Below are positions 52,885-64,000 of a DNA stretch of 64,000 nt, piece after piece. Position 1 is the first letter of the stretch. Each line of letters opens with the position of its first letter. The translations under genes were made by a program, and so were the position numbers. Origin of the DNA: Ceratotherium simum simum (taxonomy: Eukaryota; Chordata; Mammalia; Perissodactyla; Rhinocerotidae); the NCBI RefSeq assembly GCF_000283155.1, contig NW_004454171.1:15553707-15617706 (forward strand). Reading direction: 5' to 3'. The notes under the pieces are model-generated. The model ran no database searches. It was not told the DNA's origin and saw only the letters and a program-made list of their open reading frames with translations.

Positions 52885-55084
52885 GTTTTTTAATTGTCAC
52901 TTAAATATACTTTTTTATTGTGGTAAATTAAATACATTTTTATTTCTCTTTTATTCAGTATTTATTTAAAAGAGTATAAAATTATGTATCTGACTGCCTT
53001 GGCATTTTAGCGTAAACTTTTTAATTAATATTTAGTTTTACTGGTCTACATAACTTCTATATGCAACGTATTAAATTAATTGTTTCCTAAATTGTGACAG
53101 TTTGTAAATGTACTAAATATAATTGAAAGAAATATTTTAAATTTTTAGGTTCAGAGTTCCATATATAGGTATTAATCTAATGTTATTTATCATATTTTTC
53201 AAATATCATGCCTTTGAAAATTAATTAATTAATGCATTTATTTATTTTTGTTTATCTGATCAGCAAAAACTGATAGAGGTATTTTGAAATATGATTCAAC
53301 AATTGGATTTTCAAATTTTTCTTGTTATAATACTAACAGTTTTGTTTTATATATTTGGTTATCTTATTTGAGGTAGAAAGCTTCAAATTTATATCTTTAT
53401 CTTTATTCTCGATTTCACCTTTTAATGTTCAATAATTTTGATTCGGAAATTAATGTTGAATTGACTACTCTTTCATTGAATCATAAATCTCTGTCCATGT
53501 TTTTAAGCTATTTACATCAATATCTACACTTATTAAATGTTCACTAACAATACTCTTTTTATATCATGATTTACTGATCAAGTTCTTAATTTTAATTTAT
53601 CTCAATTTTAAGTAGCTTAAATACTTTTAATTTTATGAAAGTGATATTTTTTATATGTAGACTATTATTTATATTACATATGTCCCATTGTCTCATTCAT
53701 CACCAATTATGCATAGTATTAATTTTCATCCTCCATCATATCTATTATTTCCTCTCAGTCTTTTCATCTCATGGAACATTTCTTCTTTGTCCTGAGAAAG
53801 ATTTCCAGGTTTGTACTCCTTGGCCACAATTCACTCTTCCATAATGTCATTCAGGCTTATTTTTCATTTAAGATTATAATTGTTTTTCTTATAATTCTTC
53901 CTTATCTTATTCAATTTCAGCTTAATATTTTTTCTTCCTTTTCTCTTTTACTGCCATCTACTCATATTTCACACAATCTTTAATTTTTATATGTTTAATA
54001 TTCATGACATATATTTAATTTATCTGGGTTACTGTAATAAATACATTTCAGAAAAATTACATCCCTCTGATGTTCCTAATTTTTGTTGTTCCTTCACTAG
54101 CCCCCATTTAGATAATATCTCAAAGCTGATTTTGTCAATAGAGTATGAGGCCTTCCTTTGCCTCATTCAATATTATTAGTTGGTTTGTAGAAGCCTTTTC
54201 TCAGAAGTATACCTGGAGGTCATGAACTGTTCATATTCCAATTTATAGTTCACAGTAGATTATAATTAGTGTAACCTTTTATAATAAAGCAGAACTATTT
54301 CTCACCTCACTTCCTTGTCCTATGACTCTTTAATAAACAGAACACAAAACAATCATAACAGCAACAACTCAACAGACCAAGAAACCTATACTTATCAACT
54401 TGCACCAATTCCTAGGATCTTCTTGACTCTGTGCCTACCCTATACTTGCACTTCAACTGCCAATGTTCATCCTTGTTATTCCTGTATGAGCCAAAACACA
54501 GCTTCTGGACATATTTTGTATAATCTTGTCTCTTACTTCAGGGAAGAAATTTTTGGGAGGATGAAAGAAATTATAAATAGATCTCCTTTTGTTAAAATTA
54601 TAAGAGAAAAACTGACTCAAGTTAGATACTAGTTTATGTTACTTTAAAAAAACTTGTTATCTTTATATCGACCAATGAAATTCAAAAGCAATGTATAGAT
54701 ATATAATTTTATTTTCACTTTTGTATAGGTAGAGAAAGCACATTTGATTTTTTAAAACATATTTAATTGAAGGCAGATATTTGGAGGGTATGAACCATGC
54801 AAGTAGATTGTCTTTTTATGCTGATTATATTAGTTTGGATGGGCTCAATGACTGGTAGAAACTATGATAATTAAATTTTAATATGACTAAATGGCAAATC
54901 CTGTCTTTCAGTTTAAAATGTAAATGGTTGAGATAGGTGCAGTACTAGGTGAGTGTAGGTGGGGGATATTAACACCAATACATGTGAAAAGTAATTTCCA
55001 AACCTATATTTCCATCACTTTCTGAAAACAACACATATTGATTACCAATTACACTCTTGTTATTACATTTGACAGAGATTTCCC
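52885..55084. other. Unclassified AT-rich sequence, no gene seen
   Basis: About 2.2 kb, very AT-rich. A 105-residue plus-strand frame at 54315-54632 starts MSYDSLINRTQNNHNSNNST and has no domain or splice support. Parts near 53740-54000 may be very old LINE. Nothing can be named with confidence. Confidence 0.4.
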
Positions 55085-56045
55085 AGTACTTATTTTATTT
55101 GATGTTTGCACATTTGACAATGTTGCCTACTTCTTCCTTTTAGAATTATAATTTTCTTTGTCTTCTATGACACCAAGATCTGTTTATTTTTTTTCTTTTC
55201 CTTCTAGTTAGTCTCTTTCTGTCTCCTTTGTAAGCATCTTCCTCTTAAATATTGGTGTTATTCAAGGTTTGATTCTATATTTCTTCTGTTCCCAGTGTAT
55301 GTATCCTTCCTCTGTGATATCATCCACTTAATGGTTTTGATTACCATTATACATTGATGGTTCTCAATTCTATGTCTCCTGCAAAAATGCCTTTCCCAAG
55401 CTTAAGACCTACTGAACATATCTCCATTTGGAAGATCCATAGATACCTCAAACTCAATAAGTAAAGTGAAATCATGTCCTTTAAAACCTCCTCATCCTCT
55501 TGCTTCGTTAATTAAGAAGAATGAATGAAACTGCCAGTTAATCACTTGTCCAACCTAGAAATCCTCCACAGTCAATTAATCATGGAATCCATAGATTTTT
55601 CCTTCCAAATATTTATTCACTCCTCTCTGTCTTCACTGAATGCCCTTGATACCATTATCTCCTGAGGGGAATACTGAAATAGTCTGCTGACTGATCCCCC
55701 ATCCCCAAAATTATCTCATCTACACTCAGACTGATTTTTCTAAAATCCAAATTTGGTTATATTACTCTTCTGTTTAAAATCCTAAAAAGGCTCTCTGTTA
55801 CTCCAAGTTAAAGCACACATTTCTTCATATGGACTACCAGGTACCCCTGCTTACCTCTTTGGACTCATTTCTAGCTAGTGTCCACTCTCAAACCAAATGC
55901 TTCAGACATGCTAAGCTTTCTGTCCCACAAACTCACCATGATGCTTCTTTCCTCTCGGGCTTTGCTACCACTTTTGTAATTTCTACCATCTGAAACCTTC
56001 TTTACTTATTCTTTATTAAACCAACTCTCTATTCATTCTTCTTAG
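55085..56045 (+). mobile_element. L2 LINE fragment, sense
   Basis: ATTACCATTATACATTGATG, ATATCTCCATTTGGAAGATC, CCATAGATACCTCAAACTCA, CTAGAAATCCTCCACAGTCA, AAATAGTCTGCTGACTGATC and CTTACCTCTTTGGACTCATT give the L2 consensus order over nearly 1 kb. This is the longest and clearest L2 copy in the window. Confidence 0.85.
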
Positions 56046-57044
56046 ACATGGTCAACAAAAGACTAAGTAAAAGAACAAGAACTAAACTGCTAAAATTCTA
56101 AGGCTAAATGAATCTGTTATGGTAGGCCAAACAAAAAAAAGGGAGACAGTATTGTGATGGTCTAACCATCATTACAGTACTATGGTATTTTCTGAATATT
56201 TTATTCCCATGCTTAAGGGAAAATTTGAGACTTGAAACCATCCAATGAAAGGAAGACTAGATAATAGGAGCCTAGAACTATGATATTAGGGAATTCAAGA
56301 ATACTTACACTGACAGCATGACTACAAACAGGAGAGAGGGGAATCTGAAAATATATGCAGAATCAATGGTATCTGTTTCTAATACTTGAAGTTTTGTGTA
56401 TCATGAAGACGTACAAGTGTTAAGAAATATTATCATCAAAAACCCAAACTATGCAACTATGGAAACACTGATTCAATATTAGGAAGAACATCTTTATATC
56501 AAGGATGCCTGACAGTTGAAAAGGCTTTCTATGTGAGACAGTGTCTTCTCTCATGAAAGTGTTCAAGCAGGAGTTAGGTGCTTCTTCCTTCCCACCTCGA
56601 CTATCTACCAGGTCAGGGAAGTTATAGAAATGATTCTTTTATTGGTTGGAGATTCATTCATCAGTTCATTCAATAGCAATTTAGTAGATGTTAGGGCTAA
56701 TTCATCACTAAACATGTCCTAGTGGAGTTCTCTCACATTTTAATAGGATGTGAAAAGTGCTAGGATAGAGATAAAAATTTTGTGATTAGTTGTTATTGAG
56801 TAAAAGTGAATCTTTCACAGACATCTTAGTGTTAGATCCCTGTTTCAAAGAGCTTGGCTAACTTCTTTTATCCTCTCTAACTCCATGATTCTTTGATTTT
56901 GTAATTCAATTGCTTGAACTTTACCTCATATTTTTACTAATTGTTTACATTATATTTATAAAAGGGTTAGTAGCTACAACTATTATTTCTCAATGTTTCT
57001 TCTTTATTTAATTAATTGATATTTTCAATAAAAATGAATATTAA
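56046..57044. other. Unclassified sequence, no gene seen
   Basis: No exon, RNA gene or certain repeat. The 56650-56860 part contains degenerate text (TTCATTCATCAGTTCATTCA) that may be an old repeat. Confidence 0.35.
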
Positions 57045-59240
57045 AGAAAAGAGAGAGAAGACACAAGTTACCTATAGCAGGAATAAAACAGGGGATATCA
57101 CAGACCCTGTGGATATCAAAGGATGATACGAAAATACTACAAACAACTCTACATGCAGAAATTTGACAACTTAAATAAAATAGATCTACTCCTTGCAAAG
57201 GACAAACTTACCAAATACAAAATAATGTGAGTAGCATATAACTATTAAGCAAACTGAACTCACAATTTAAAAATTCCTGAAAAAGAAATCTCCAGGTTCA
57301 GATGGTCTCACTGGAGATTTCTACCAAATCTTTAAGGTATACAGATCAGAAAGGAAGACTTAAAACTGTCTCAATTTTTAGATGACATGATTGTCTACAA
57401 GGAAAATCTAAGGAATGTACTATTAAACTCTGAGAACTAATAAATGAGTCAGCAAGGTCTCAGGACACAAGATCAACATACCAACCTAATTATACTTATG
57501 TATTCCTGCAATGAATACATAGAAACCAAAAATTTAAACATAATACCATTTATAGTGCTTAAAACAATGAAATACTCAGGTGTAAATTCTATAAAATATG
57601 TATAGGACTTGTATGCTGAAGTCTACATAACACCGATGAAAGAAATCAAAGAAAATCTAAATAATAGAGAGATAGACTGTACTCATGGATTGGAAGACTT
57701 GATATAATAAGGTTGTTACTTCTCCTAAATTAATGATATACATGTTTAATGAAATTCTTATCAAAATTATATCAATATTTTTAATAAATTAGGACATAAT
57801 TTGTCTAAAATTTATGTGGAAAGTCAAAGGAACTGGAATAACTAAAACAATTTTGAAAAAGAAGTATAAATTGGAAGGAATCACTCTACTCTATTTTTCA
57901 AGATTTATTATGTAGCTTTAGTTCTCAAGACTGTGATAGTGGTGGAGGAACAGACCCTTGGATCAGTATAAGAGAATACACAACACAGAAATAGCTTCAG
58001 ACAAGTACAACCACCTAATTTTTGACAAAAGTACAAAAGCAGTTAAATAAAGAAGGAAAGAATAGTTGAAGGTGCTGGTGAAACTGAATAACTATGGAAA
58101 AAAAAAAAAAAAAAAAAAAAATCTGGACCTAAACCTCACCTTATACAAAAATTAACAAAATGGATCATAGACTTAAATGTAAAATATAATACTATACAAC
58201 TTTTAGAAGAAAAAATATCAAAGAAAATCTGGGACCTAGGACTTGGTGAAGTGTTTTTAGACATGATATCAAAAGCATGATCTCTAAAAAGAAAGATCAA
58301 TAAATCGGACTTCATCAAAAGCAAAAATGTTTGCTCTTTCCCTGTTAAAAGAATGAAAAGACAATGTAAAGTCTGGGAGAAAATAGTTACTACTCACATA
58401 TCTGTCAAAGGATTTATATCTATAATTTATAAGAACTCTCAAACTCAATGGTTAAAAAAAACCTAATTAAAAAATGGGCAAAAGACATGAAGAAACATTT
58501 CACCAAAGAGAATAAACAGATGGCAAAAAAACACATGAGATGTTCAACGTCACTAGCTACCAGGGAAATGCCAATTCAGGCCATGATGACATATTACTCC
58601 ACACCTATAAGAACAGCAAAAATAAAAAAAAAAAAGTTACAATACCAAATGCTCACGAGAATGTAGAGAAACTGGATCTCTCATACATTGTTGGTGGTAC
58701 TATAAAAGAGCACAGCCACTCTGGAAAATAGTACCATGGTATGCTATATCCATACCAGAGAACACGACTCAGCAATAAAAAGGAACAAATGATTTATATG
58801 CATAACATCTTGATGGATATCAAGGGGATGATGCTAAATGAAAAAAAGTCTCAGAAGGTCACATTCTGCACGGTTCCATTTATATAATTTTCTCAAAATG
58901 ACAAACTATAGAGATGGAGAACAAAGCAGTGGTTTCCTAAGGTCAGGGCTGGTGGGAGCAAGTGTAACTCTAAAGGAGTCCTCAAGGGAGATCTTTTTGG
59001 AGATAGAATATCTTGATTGTAATAATGATTTCATTAATTTACACATGTAATAAAATATCATAGAACTGTACACACATATTGAACCAATGTCAGTTTTCTG
59101 ATTTTGATATTATACTACAGTTACACAAGATGTAACCACTGAGGGAAGCTGCATGAAGAGCACACAGGATTTCTCTGTATTATCTTTGTAACTTCCTATG
59201 AATCTATTATCATTTCAAAATTCAAAGTTAAAAAATTAAT
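57045..59240 (+). mobile_element. L1 ORF2 to 3' end, sense
   Basis: The plus strand reads AATACTACAAACAACTCTAC, AATCTCCAGGTTCAGATGGT, AGTCAGCAAGGTCTCAGGAC, ATGGATTGGAAGACTTGATA, ATGGGCAAAAGACATGAAGA, GAAATGCCAATTCAGGCCAT, GGGAAGCTGCATGAAGAGCA and an AAAATTCAAAGTTAAAAAAT end. There is an internal deletion near 57340, where RT-side sequence jumps, and a 24-base A run at 58098-58121. Frames near 58448-58731 are ORF2 remnants. The element is 5'-truncated and inactive. Confidence 0.9.
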
Positions 59241-60659
59241 GTCATTTATCAATTATTATTAGATGACGTCATTAGGAATTTATGATCAAGTGATTTCCTT
59301 TGCATTTCCTTATTCTATGAAGTAACAATAATAAACTCTATAAACACCACTCTCTAAACTGTTTCACGGAACAATTCCTTCATCAAGAGTATATTTATTT
59401 CCATACAAAAAGGATTTTGGGGGTAATTTGGAAAAATCCTAATTATAATATAAACTTTTTGAAAATTCACAATGCACAAATTGATCCAGAGAAGGTCTTC
59501 ACACATAATTTTTTCTTCCCTGATAACTAGCTGATTTCATAATTTGGAAAATATTATCGTAACACATATCACTTAAAACACTTAGTGAGAGCAAGGACTA
59601 GTGCTGATAATTTTGGAAAGTCAGTGAAAGCTTTCTGAGCTCCAGTCACTCAGCTACAGGTTGCAATAATGAATTCCTGAAGCTTAGGAGAGCTGACCCC
59701 TCACAGGAAGCCTGGTTTATTAAAGTTGTGATACCTGACCTACTTTCTAACACAATCTCCCAAAGAAAACAAAAGCTACTCACAGTCCAAGATTTATAAA
59801 GTCTCTGAAAGCACGCTAGTGGTTTTCAAGGTGATGTATTGCTTTTATGAAAGCCCATGTTGGGATTAATATTTAGATATGACTAAATTATATCCCTTCA
59901 CCCCTCCAAAAGCACTTCGCACTTATTCTCACTCTCCTTCGTAATGTGAATGTTTGTGTACCTATCTCTTTTATTAGACTAGGAGATCTGCAATTATTCA
60001 GGTAATATCCTGTTTTTCTTTGTTTTTGCTCCGGGACCACTTATATTGGAACTTATCATGTTTATCACAATAAATAAGTGAAAAGGAAATGTCATGTATG
60101 TAAGTGTTAACTACAAAATGCTTCATTAGGTTTTATATGATTACTGACTAAGAATGAAGTAATTTGTCTAGGTCAGTAGTTTTCAGTGACCAGGACGATG
60201 GATGCTAGTGCACGGTGGCCCTCCCACAGGGACACTCTACTCTACACTTTTAAATTCATTTTTGCCACCACTGAAGCCAAATTCTGATATGCTAAAACGT
60301 TTCAGATGGAGCATTGAGTTGGATATGGTAGCGAGTAATATATGTAATAATTTTACTGTGATTAGAAAGTAACATATATATCATAGCATCAAACCATAGC
60401 CCCTCTCCCCCAAAATTCACCTGTTTACTTAAAAATGAGAGAATTCTGCCATAGCAAATGAGAGAGGGCAGTCAGGATATAAAGAAGTCAACTCAAAAAA
60501 TGAAATAAAAAAGTCCTGGAGGATAACTGTGTAGAGAAATTATAGTTATGCATTTCTAGAAACCAAAGGACATTGTTACTGACCTGGTGATAATATAGAA
60601 AGAACTGTGTTTTAACTATTGCTGTCTGTTTAACTGTTTCTTTAAGCTTTTTTTTAATT
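59241..60659. other. Unclassified sequence, no gene seen
   Basis: About 1.4 kb without recognised repeat or exon. GTCAGTAGTTTTCAGTGACC near 60172 hints at a hAT-type terminus, too weak to call. Confidence 0.35.
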
Positions 60660-60968
60660 CATTCAAATATACTAGATATCACTTGGCTTGACCTATTATT
60701 GGTTTTCATCCTTTATCCAGACGTCAATTTTTCAGTGAGAAATTCTCTGACAACCCTATTTAATACTCTTACCACTACTCCAAGCATTTTCTTTCCCACT
60801 TTCCCTATCTTATCACTATGAAATATATTGTGTTATTTTACCTATTGTTTTATGTTTGTGTCCTCATCCAAACAGAAGCTCCATGAGAGCAGAAAATTGG
60901 TCTGTATGGTTCACTGCATTATCCCAGTAACTAGAACAAAGCCTGGCACATAATAGATACTCAAATTT
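60660..60968 (+). mobile_element. L2 LINE 3' end, sense
   Basis: GAGAAATTCTCTGACAACCC, AGAAGCTCCATGAGAGCAGA, TGGTTCACTGCATTATCCCA and AAGCCTGGCACATAATAGAT follow the L2 3' terminus. Confidence 0.85.
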
Positions 60969-61226
60969 AAAAAGATTTCTCAAAATCTCCAATAAGTATA
61001 TCAGGCAATCAAATACATACATAGCCATTACACCTTGACTTGAGTATAACTGAATCAATTAAATCCATAACGAAAATACATAATGATTTTTTAAAAATTT
61101 AAAACACAAATTATTGCCAAAGTCTAGAATTCTGATATATTTGTATATGTCAATAAAGAAGTAAAGAAGAAAATAATAGCTCTCCCTTCTCACCAGAAAA
61201 CCTTTTCAAAATTCTGTATTGTTTAG

Positions 61227-61375
61227 ATTAATGCTTCTCAAATTTTAATGCACATATTAATCACTTGAGGATCTTGAGAAAATGCAGTTTATGATTCTGT
61301 AAGTCTTGGGTGGGTGTTGAATTCTGATTAAAAATACTGTTTGTCCATGGACCAAGATTTGAATAGCTGAGTTTA
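61227..61375 (+). mobile_element. MER5A-like hAT-Charlie element
   Basis: TAATGCTTCTCAAATTTTAA, TTAATCACTTGAGGATCTTG, AAATGCAGTTTATGATTCTG and GTCCATGGACCAAGATTTGA follow the MER5A consensus. No coding capacity. Confidence 0.7.
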
Positions 61376-61559
61376 GATAATTTTTCAGCAGTGTTAAATT
61401 GCACATTGATATGACATAAAAAAATGTTATTTTGAAGAACATTTCACACAGTAAGAAAAAAATGCATTTAAAAATATTTGTAATGACTTTAGTAATGCTG
61501 CTATTAAGTAATTGAGTATAAGAGTGTGGTTTACTGTTTATCAAATATTCTCTCACCAA

Positions 61560-61745
61560 GAGGGAACCCTAATGAAAATTACAACTGTGGGTAATAATGA
61601 TGTCTCAACGTAGATTTATTGATGGTAACAATGTATCATTCTGGTGGGGGACACTGATAGTGGAGAGGCTGTGTGTGTATGGGAGCTCAGTTCTGCTGTG
61701 AACCTAAAATTGCTTTTAAAAACAAAGTCTGTTAAAAATAAAATT
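61560..61745 (+). mobile_element. L1M 3' end, sense
   Basis: CTGTGGGTAATAATGATGTC, ATTCTGGTGGGGGACACTGA and GCTGTGAACCTAAAATTGCT, ending in AAAGTCTGTTAAAAATAAA, match the 3' terminus of an ancient L1. Confidence 0.8.
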
Positions 61746-61748
61746 AAA

Positions 61749-61992
61749 GGGGCTGGTCCGGTGGCATAGCGGTTAAGTTCGCATGCTCTGCTTCGGCGGC
61801 CCGGGGTTTCACAGGTTCGGATCCTGGGCGCGCGCCGACGCACCGCTTGTCAAGCCATGCTGTGGCGACGTCCCACATAAAGTAGAGGAAGATGGGCACA
61901 GATGGTAGCCCAGGGCCAATCTTCCTCGGCATAAAGAGGAGGATCGGCAATGGATATTAGCTGAGGGCTAGTCGTCTTCACACACACACAAA
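61749..61992 (+). mobile_element. ERE SINE, sense
   Basis: Head GGGGCTGGTCCGGTGGCATA, B box AGGTTCGGATCCTGGGC, CCACATAAAGTAGAGGAAGA, and a CACACA plus AAATAAAT tail. It was inserted into the A-rich end of the L1 just before it. The minus-strand frames at 61616-61950 are SINE artefacts. Confidence 0.95.
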
Positions 61993-62009
61993 ATAAATAA
62001 ATTAAATTA

Positions 62010-62300
62010 AAAAGGCAACCTACAGAATGAAAAAAATAATTGCAAATGATATATCATATATTTGATAAGGGCTTAATATCCAGAATATATAAATAACTCC
62101 TACAACTCAACAACAAAAAAACCAAACAATCCTATAAAGAGATGGGCAAAGGACTTCAATGGATATTTCTCCCAAGAAGAAACACAAATAGCCAATAAGC
62201 ACAAGAAAACATGCCAAAAATGATTAATCATTAGGGAAAGGCAAGTCAAAACCACAATGAGATTCCACTTCATATGCACTAGGATGTCTATAACAAAAAA
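62010..62300 (+). mobile_element. L1 ORF2 fragment, sense
   Basis: AGGGCTTAATATCCAGAATA, AGATGGGCAAAGGACTTCAA, AAGGCAAGTCAAAACCACAA and TGAGATTCCACTTCATATGC are the distal ORF2 landmarks of L1. Short fragment, truncated at both ends. Confidence 0.85.
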
Positions 62301-62334
62301 AATAAATAAATAAAATGGAAAGTAACAAGTGTAG

Positions 62335-62675
62335 GCTAAGTCCCAGACAGCCTTCAAGAATTTGCTTAAATATCTTTCATCCAGGCCTATTCTTATCATG
62401 CTCCTTAATATTTTCATTTGCCCTCCCTCTATTTATGATCTCCCTTAGTTTATTCTATATTTTTCATAGCACTTATCATCTTTTAACAAACTATGTAACT
62501 TCATATACATGTGTTTGTGTGTGTGTTGTATGTGAGCATAGAGAGAGAGGGAGAATATTTTCTGTTTAACTCAAGAGAATGAGGAATAGGATCTTTGTTT
62601 CTTTTACTAATGTATACTAGGTGTCTCAAACACTGCTTGACATGTAATTGCTTAATAAATATGTGTTAAATCAAT
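62335..62675 (+). mobile_element. L2 LINE 3' end, sense
   Basis: CCTATTCTTATCATGCTCCT, CATAGCACTTATCATCTTTT and a TTGCTTAATAAATATGTGTT end follow L2. A GTGTGT/GAGA patch lies at 62512-62552. Confidence 0.7.
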
Positions 62676-62689
62676 TTAATATGTCTGTC

Positions 62690-63240
62690 TTCTCAATTTC
62701 TCTTGATCATTCTTGACAGGGTTTTGAAAATTTTATCAGTCTTTTCAAGTCTTCTCTATCTTACATTTGTGTTCTATTTCATTAATTTCCACTATTAGCT
62801 AATTAGTTTCTAATATAAGGATTTAAGTCTATAAATTTTTATCTAAGTACTAGCTTTGCCAATTCCTATAAGTTTTTAATGCATTATTTTTATTATTATT
62901 TAAAACATTTTCTAATTTTACTATGATTTTTCTTTGGTGGGGAGGCATCTGTTATTAAAAGTATCTTTCTCCTAACCAACAAATATTTTCTAGCTTTTGA
63001 CTTACAATTGATTTCCAGCCTAAGTCAACAGACATAATCTACGTCACTTTAATCTATTTAAAATTATTGAAATTTGCTTAGTGTTTAATAATATAATCTC
63101 TCTTTTCTTTGGTAAATGTTCTGTTGTGCTTGAAAAGAATAGATAGCTGCAGTTGGTAAATACAGATTTAGATATGCCTATTAGGTTCAAATTACTTCAT
63201 AATTATGTTAATCAAATATCCTGCATCCTTACTAATCACA
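62690..63240 (-). mobile_element. L1 ORF2 fragment, antisense
   Basis: TCTATTTCATTAATTTCCAC, GTTCTGTTGTGCTTGAAAAG and GATATGCCTATTAGGTTCAA are antisense ORF2 landmarks, diverged. A similar part occurs near 48200-48900. Confidence 0.65.
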
Positions 63241-64000
63241 GTGCAAAATTAAATTATTTTGAGTATGCCTGAGATACCTTAATTGTGTATCAACAATAAA
63301 TATGCTAATTAGAATGTATAGGAAAACAAAAAAAAACAGTTGTTTTCCAAAGGAGCCTCTATATCAATGGCAAAGATATGTTCAAACAGAATTTTAGAGT
63401 TCTCAGATACACAAATCACTTTCTTCTTTGACTATGTCCTATATTTTAGGCATGTTATTTATTTTATAAAGCAAAAATAACATTTTAATTTTTCTGCCAG
63501 ATTGTGCTTTCAGAATCTATATTGATCTACAGAAAATTAAAGCAGCAGGTACTGTTGTTTTATAAAAGATTATTTTCTTCTCCTCCATTAGAAATAGTCT
63601 ATGTCTTTAAAAAGAGTTGAATTTTTTTTCATTCTTTCTGCTATTCCTAGGTGGCATATTTCTACTTAAGGATATTTCAGAAATTTTCTTAGAGCCGTGA
63701 TACATATCTTTACTTAGAATTCTCAAAAAAAAAAAAAAAATCCCAAAGATGGTAGAACTTTAGCCAAAATTCTCAGCTGATTTTCAGCCAAACTTCTGAA
63801 ATCAGTTGCCATGGTGATTTAAACAATTTTTTCTTCCTATTGTTCTGGGTCTAATTACAGCATCAAAGTTTACAGTACATGCAGGATAATAATACCACTC
63901 ATAAATCATATAGCAGATTCTAGCCATTCTATAACTAAAATATAACATTTAAGACCAGTAGCATGGAAATACAGTTGAATTTTTAATAATACATAATAAA
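63241..64000. other. Unclassified sequence, no gene seen
   Basis: AT-rich, with an A run at about 63727-63740. No exon or named repeat recognised before the window ends. Confidence 0.35.

Overview
This is a gene-poor, AT-rich stretch of mammalian nuclear DNA. At least fourteen copies of a tRNA-derived SINE of the equine repetitive element (ERE) type lie in it. Each has a GGTTCGGATCC-like B box, a GGGGCCAGCC/GGGGCCGGCC head, an AGGAAGAT..GG body and an A-rich tail. Several are nearly intact and keep target-site duplications, so the source is a perissodactyl, most likely a horse or other Equus. Nothing bacterial, phage or plasmid is present. Nearly all of the open frames in the window fall in LINE, SINE or AT-rich intron sequence and are not genes.

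The only protein-coding sequence I can support is two adjacent exons on the minus strand, 36354-36601 and 31963-32254. Spliced, they encode one complete MAM domain (179 residues, all four cysteines). The exons have canonical splice sites, a consistent reading frame and no stops. The module has intron phase 1 at both ends, as expected for a repeated extracellular domain. The best match I can name from family knowledge is MALRD1 (Diet1), a large multi-MAM/LDL-receptor-A membrane protein with very long introns. The rest of the window would then be flanking introns of that gene: 36602-64000 upstream and 1-31962 downstream in gene direction.

Layout by region. 1-6.8 kb: antisense L1, an L2, an MLT2-type LTR. 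6.8-8.3 kb: MIR and a solo MST-type LTR with a 5-bp duplication. 8.7-13.3 kb: a sense L1 broken by three EREs and a short unidentified segment. 13.3-18.6 kb: MIR, a MER5A-like element and unclassified sequence. 18.6-21.7 kb: sense L1 with an ERE. 22.6-23.6 kb: L2 carrying two EREs side by side. 24.5-29.4 kb: L1 fragments, an ERE, MIRs, a possible coding relic and a hAT-like element. 31.9-36.6 kb: the two exons. 37.2-40.0 kb: antisense 5' half of an L1. 42.1-46.6 kb: MIR, an MLT1-type LTR and nested antisense LINEs. 46.8-52.2 kb: a long antisense L1 holding an ERE and a younger L1 with a sequencing gap. 52.4-52.9 kb: an ERE that appears to carry transduced flanking DNA. 55-59.2 kb: L2 and sense L1. 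60.6-63.2 kb: L2, MER5A-like, L1 and ERE pieces.

I found no undescribed biological system. The observations most worth following are the exon pair, the inverted L1 at the assembly gap, the apparent SINE 3' transduction, and a perfect 34-bp palindrome. Repeat names are from memory of consensus sequences and subfamily calls are approximate.
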